This document shows, piece after piece, positions 4,390 to 6,266 of a stretch of 6,266 nt of DNA. The number at the start of each line of letters is the position of its first letter. The stretch's first letter is position 1. Origin of the DNA: an uncultured Clostridia bacterium (lineage in GTDB: Bacteria > Bacillota > Clostridia > Christensenellales > CASEPJ01); assembly GCA_949289715.1 (NCBI GenBank), contig CASEPJ010000044.1, forward strand, positions 1 through 6,266, in the 5' to 3' direction. The notes under the pieces were generated by a model. The model worked only from the letters and a program-made list of their open reading frames with translations, was not told where the DNA came from and did not search any database. Made by a program: the position numbers and the translations under genes.

Positions 4390-6266
4390 ATGAAAAAAGT
4401 TCGCATTTTATTGTTACTGTGCATGGTTTTTGTCATGGCAGCTACTTTCGGTATTGCAGGTATAGCACTTGCGGAAGATGATACTACTTCTCCCGTAATT
4501 ACTGCCGATTTAAGTTCCATACCTGAAGAAGTATTAGTAGACAATGCTTTGAGTTTTGCTGCCGTTAGAGCCAGCGTTAAAGCCGTAGACAATGTAGACG
4601 GTACAATTACTCAAAGAGTTGAAATACTTGTTAAAGAGTATGATGATGGCGAAGAAGGCGCAAACAAGACCTTAACTTCCGACAGTGTTACTTTAACCAC
4701 CACAGGTGACTATATTGCAATAATCAGAGTAAAAGATAAAGCAGGCAACGAAGCAAAATTGACTAAAACATTTAAAGTTGTCGAATCTTTGACAAGCGAC
4801 ACCGAAGCCCCCACGTTGGGTGCTGTAACTATGCCTTCCGGCGCTAAACAAGCTAGAAGCGTTACATTGCCTGCAGCAACCGTCAGCGATAATTTGGACA
4901 AGGATGTTACCGTTACCGTAAAAATTACCGAGCCCGAAGTTTTAACACTTACTGCTGACAGAAACGACAGTAATGAAATTACAGGATATACTTTTACTCC
5001 TAAAAACGGGGGTGAATATACAGTCGTATATACGGCAAAAGACGATGCCGGAAATAAAACTACCGAAACATATACTTTAACCGTAAGCGGAGATACAGTT
5101 GCTCCTACAATTTCGGCTTCTTCCATTACAAGCGTTAAAGTTGACGGAAGCACTTTCGAACCCTCGACGGAATATAAACAGGGTGCTTTGGTTGAAATGG
5201 AAGGTATAATCATTACCGCTGAAGGCGAAGAGGATGAAGAAAAAGTATATATCGGCGTTGCCGCTTTTGACAATGACGATAACGAAGTTTCCGTTACTCT
5301 TACTCAAAATGCTTCCACCGGCGACATAATAAAAGCTTCTTTTGTTGCAAAAAAAGCAGGTTCATATACAGTTAAATGTTTTGCAAAGGATTCTTCCGGA
5401 AATATCGTTTATTCTGATGTTCAAATTACAATAAACGTAAAAGATACGGAAGCTCCGCAAATTTTCGTAACGGATATGCCTACGAGTTTACAGCCCATGG
5501 AAGAGACCGTTCTTCCCACTCCTATATTGTTGGATAACATTACTTCCTCGGAATATCTTTTAAATAATCTTATTATAGATATACAAGGTCCTACAAGTCC
5601 TGTAGCTTCTCCTACCGATCCGTTTGCTTATAAATTCGATGGCATCGGCGAATATGTTGTAAGCTATTACACAGTTGACGAAGCAGGTAACGAAACCACT
5701 ATTATTGCCGGTAATATTACCGTTTCCGATACTCAAGGTCCTGCCATTACATTAAATACTACTTCGGATTTTGAAGCGAATGACGTTATAGTTAGATTGC
5801 CTGCCGAAGGTACCGACGGTAAAGCAACAATACCGGGTATTACCGCATATGATGCTTTTAAAGGTGTAATTTCCGTCGATGATATTTCCGTAAAAATTGT
5901 TGATCCTCAATCGGTTGTTGTAACTGCCACTTTGGTTGATTCCACCGATGCTTCTAAAGGATGGACGTTTACCATTCCTAAATCTTCCAACGAACCTAAA
6001 CAGGGCAAATATACCATTACCTATTCTGCAAAAGACGATACTAATACTACCGAAGTTGTTTATATTGCAGTTATAGGCGACGGAGATGCTCCCGAAATTA
6101 CAGTCAGTGACGAAAATATGAATAAAGATTTGAAAGGTAAAACAGGTAAAACCGTATCTTTCAGTAAAGCTACAGCTGTTGATAAATCGGGTACCGATAG
6201 CGAAGGAAGAGAAATAATATCTAGCGGTTTGAACGAAGATGGAGTTATAGCCGTTGTAACAGGACC
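4390..6266 (+). CDS. Large secreted protein of tandem Ig-like repeats (3' end outside window)
   Basis: The frame is open from ATG 4390 to the window end: 625 complete residues, no stop. A signal peptide is clear (MKKVR, hydrophobic core, probable cleavage after ALA at 28). At least six Ig-like repeats follow, each opening with D-x-x-[ASG]-P-x-[IL]: about residues 31-133, 137-233, 235-350, 352-446, 447-562 and 566 onward. Most close with a strand plus a D-x-AGN-type turn, as in DYIAIIRVKDKAGN (107-120), EYTVVYTAKDDAGN and EYVVSYYTVDEAGN. VDNVDG (66-71) and this layout resemble DUF5011/HYR-type bacterial Ig domains. Such arrays usually act as stalks or adhesive rods on the cell surface. The anchor (sortase motif, S-layer domain or other) and any functional head lie beyond the window. 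AAGGAG (4373-4378) is 11 bases before the ATG, a slightly long spacing. Function unknown; secretion and Ig fold are well supported. Confidence 0.88.
   Translation, partial: MKKVRILLLLCMVFVMAATFGIAGIALAEDDTTSPVITADLSSIPEEVLVDNALSFAAVRASVKAVDNVDGTITQRVEILVKEYDDGEEGANKTLTSDSVTLTTTGDYIAIIRVKDKAGNEAKLTKTFKVVESLTSDTEAPTLGAVTMPSGAKQARSVTLPAATVSDNLDKDVTVTVKITEPEVLTLTADRNDSNEITGYTFTPKNGGEYTVVYTAKDDAGNKTTETYTLTVSGDTVAPTISASSITSVKVDGSTFEPSTEYKQGALVEMEGIIITAEGEEDEEKVYIGVAAFDNDDNEVSVTLTQNASTGDIIKASFVAKKAGSYTVKCFAKDSSGNIVYSDVQITINVKDTEAPQIFVTDMPTSLQPMEETVLPTPILLDNITSSEYLLNNLIIDIQGPTSPVASPTDPFAYKFDGIGEYVVSYYTVDEAGNETTIIAGNITVSDTQGPAITLNTTSDFEANDVIVRLPAEGTDGKATIPGITAYDAFKGVISVDDISVKIVDPQSVVVTATLVDSTDASKGWTFTIPKSSNEPKQGKYTITYSAKDDTNTTEVVYIAVIGDGDAPEITVSDENMNKDLKGKTGKTVSFSKATAVDKSGTDSEGREIISSGLNEDGVIAVVTG

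Noticed and set aside
4710..5273. A long minus-strand open frame of 187 codons opposite the Ig-repeat gene
   Set aside because: It has no recognisable domain and lies fully inside the well-supported plus-strand gene. Its Ser/Thr/Val-rich composition is what the complement of this repetitive coding sequence would give.

Overview
The window looks like a piece of a low-GC bacterial chromosome, most likely an uncultured clostridia-like Bacillota. The supports are strong GGAGG-type ribosome binding sites, very AT-rich intergenic DNA, a type III pantothenate kinase (CoaX), an ECF-type vitamin transporter subunit, a BIG2 lipoprotein and WG-repeat and Ig-repeat proteins. The genetic code appears standard: TGA ends the transporter gene and is not used inside the reading frames I translated. 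The lineage is an inference from style, not from a marker gene. All convincing genes are on the plus strand.

Layout. Bases 1-207 are the 3' end of a WG-repeat protein gene, closed by a clear intrinsic terminator (239-274). An AT-rich gap follows, ending in a near-consensus promoter (522-550). This drives a leader of about 90 nt and then three closely packed genes: an ECF transporter S component (648-1265, probably for pantothenate), coaX (1268-2050) and hom (homoserine dehydrogenase, 2075-3349). A second very AT-rich gap (3350-3787) follows. It precedes two exported proteins: a 125-residue lipoprotein with one BIG2 domain (3788-4165), and a large secreted protein of tandem Ig-like repeats. 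The large protein starts at 4390 behind a consensus promoter and runs off the window end.

How the genes fit together. The S component would bring pantothenate (vitamin B5) to a shared ECF energising module encoded elsewhere. CoaX phosphorylates it in the first step of coenzyme A synthesis. No panB, panC or panD gene is visible, which fits vitamin salvage. hom belongs to aspartate-family amino acid synthesis (threonine, methionine) and may simply be co-transcribed. The lipoprotein and the Ig-repeat protein form a separate cell-surface section.

The most unusual structure is the leader of the transporter operon. It holds two 21-nt hairpins of identical design (4 bp, one bulged A, 4 bp, 4-nt loop), the second just upstream of the ribosome binding site. 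An 8-codon mini-ORF starts in the second hairpin, and its stop codon overlaps the transporter start codon. I do not recognise this leader as a known riboswitch class. The Ig-repeat gene also has a leader hairpin, with GGA in its loop. No mobile element, CRISPR array, tRNA or rRNA is visible.
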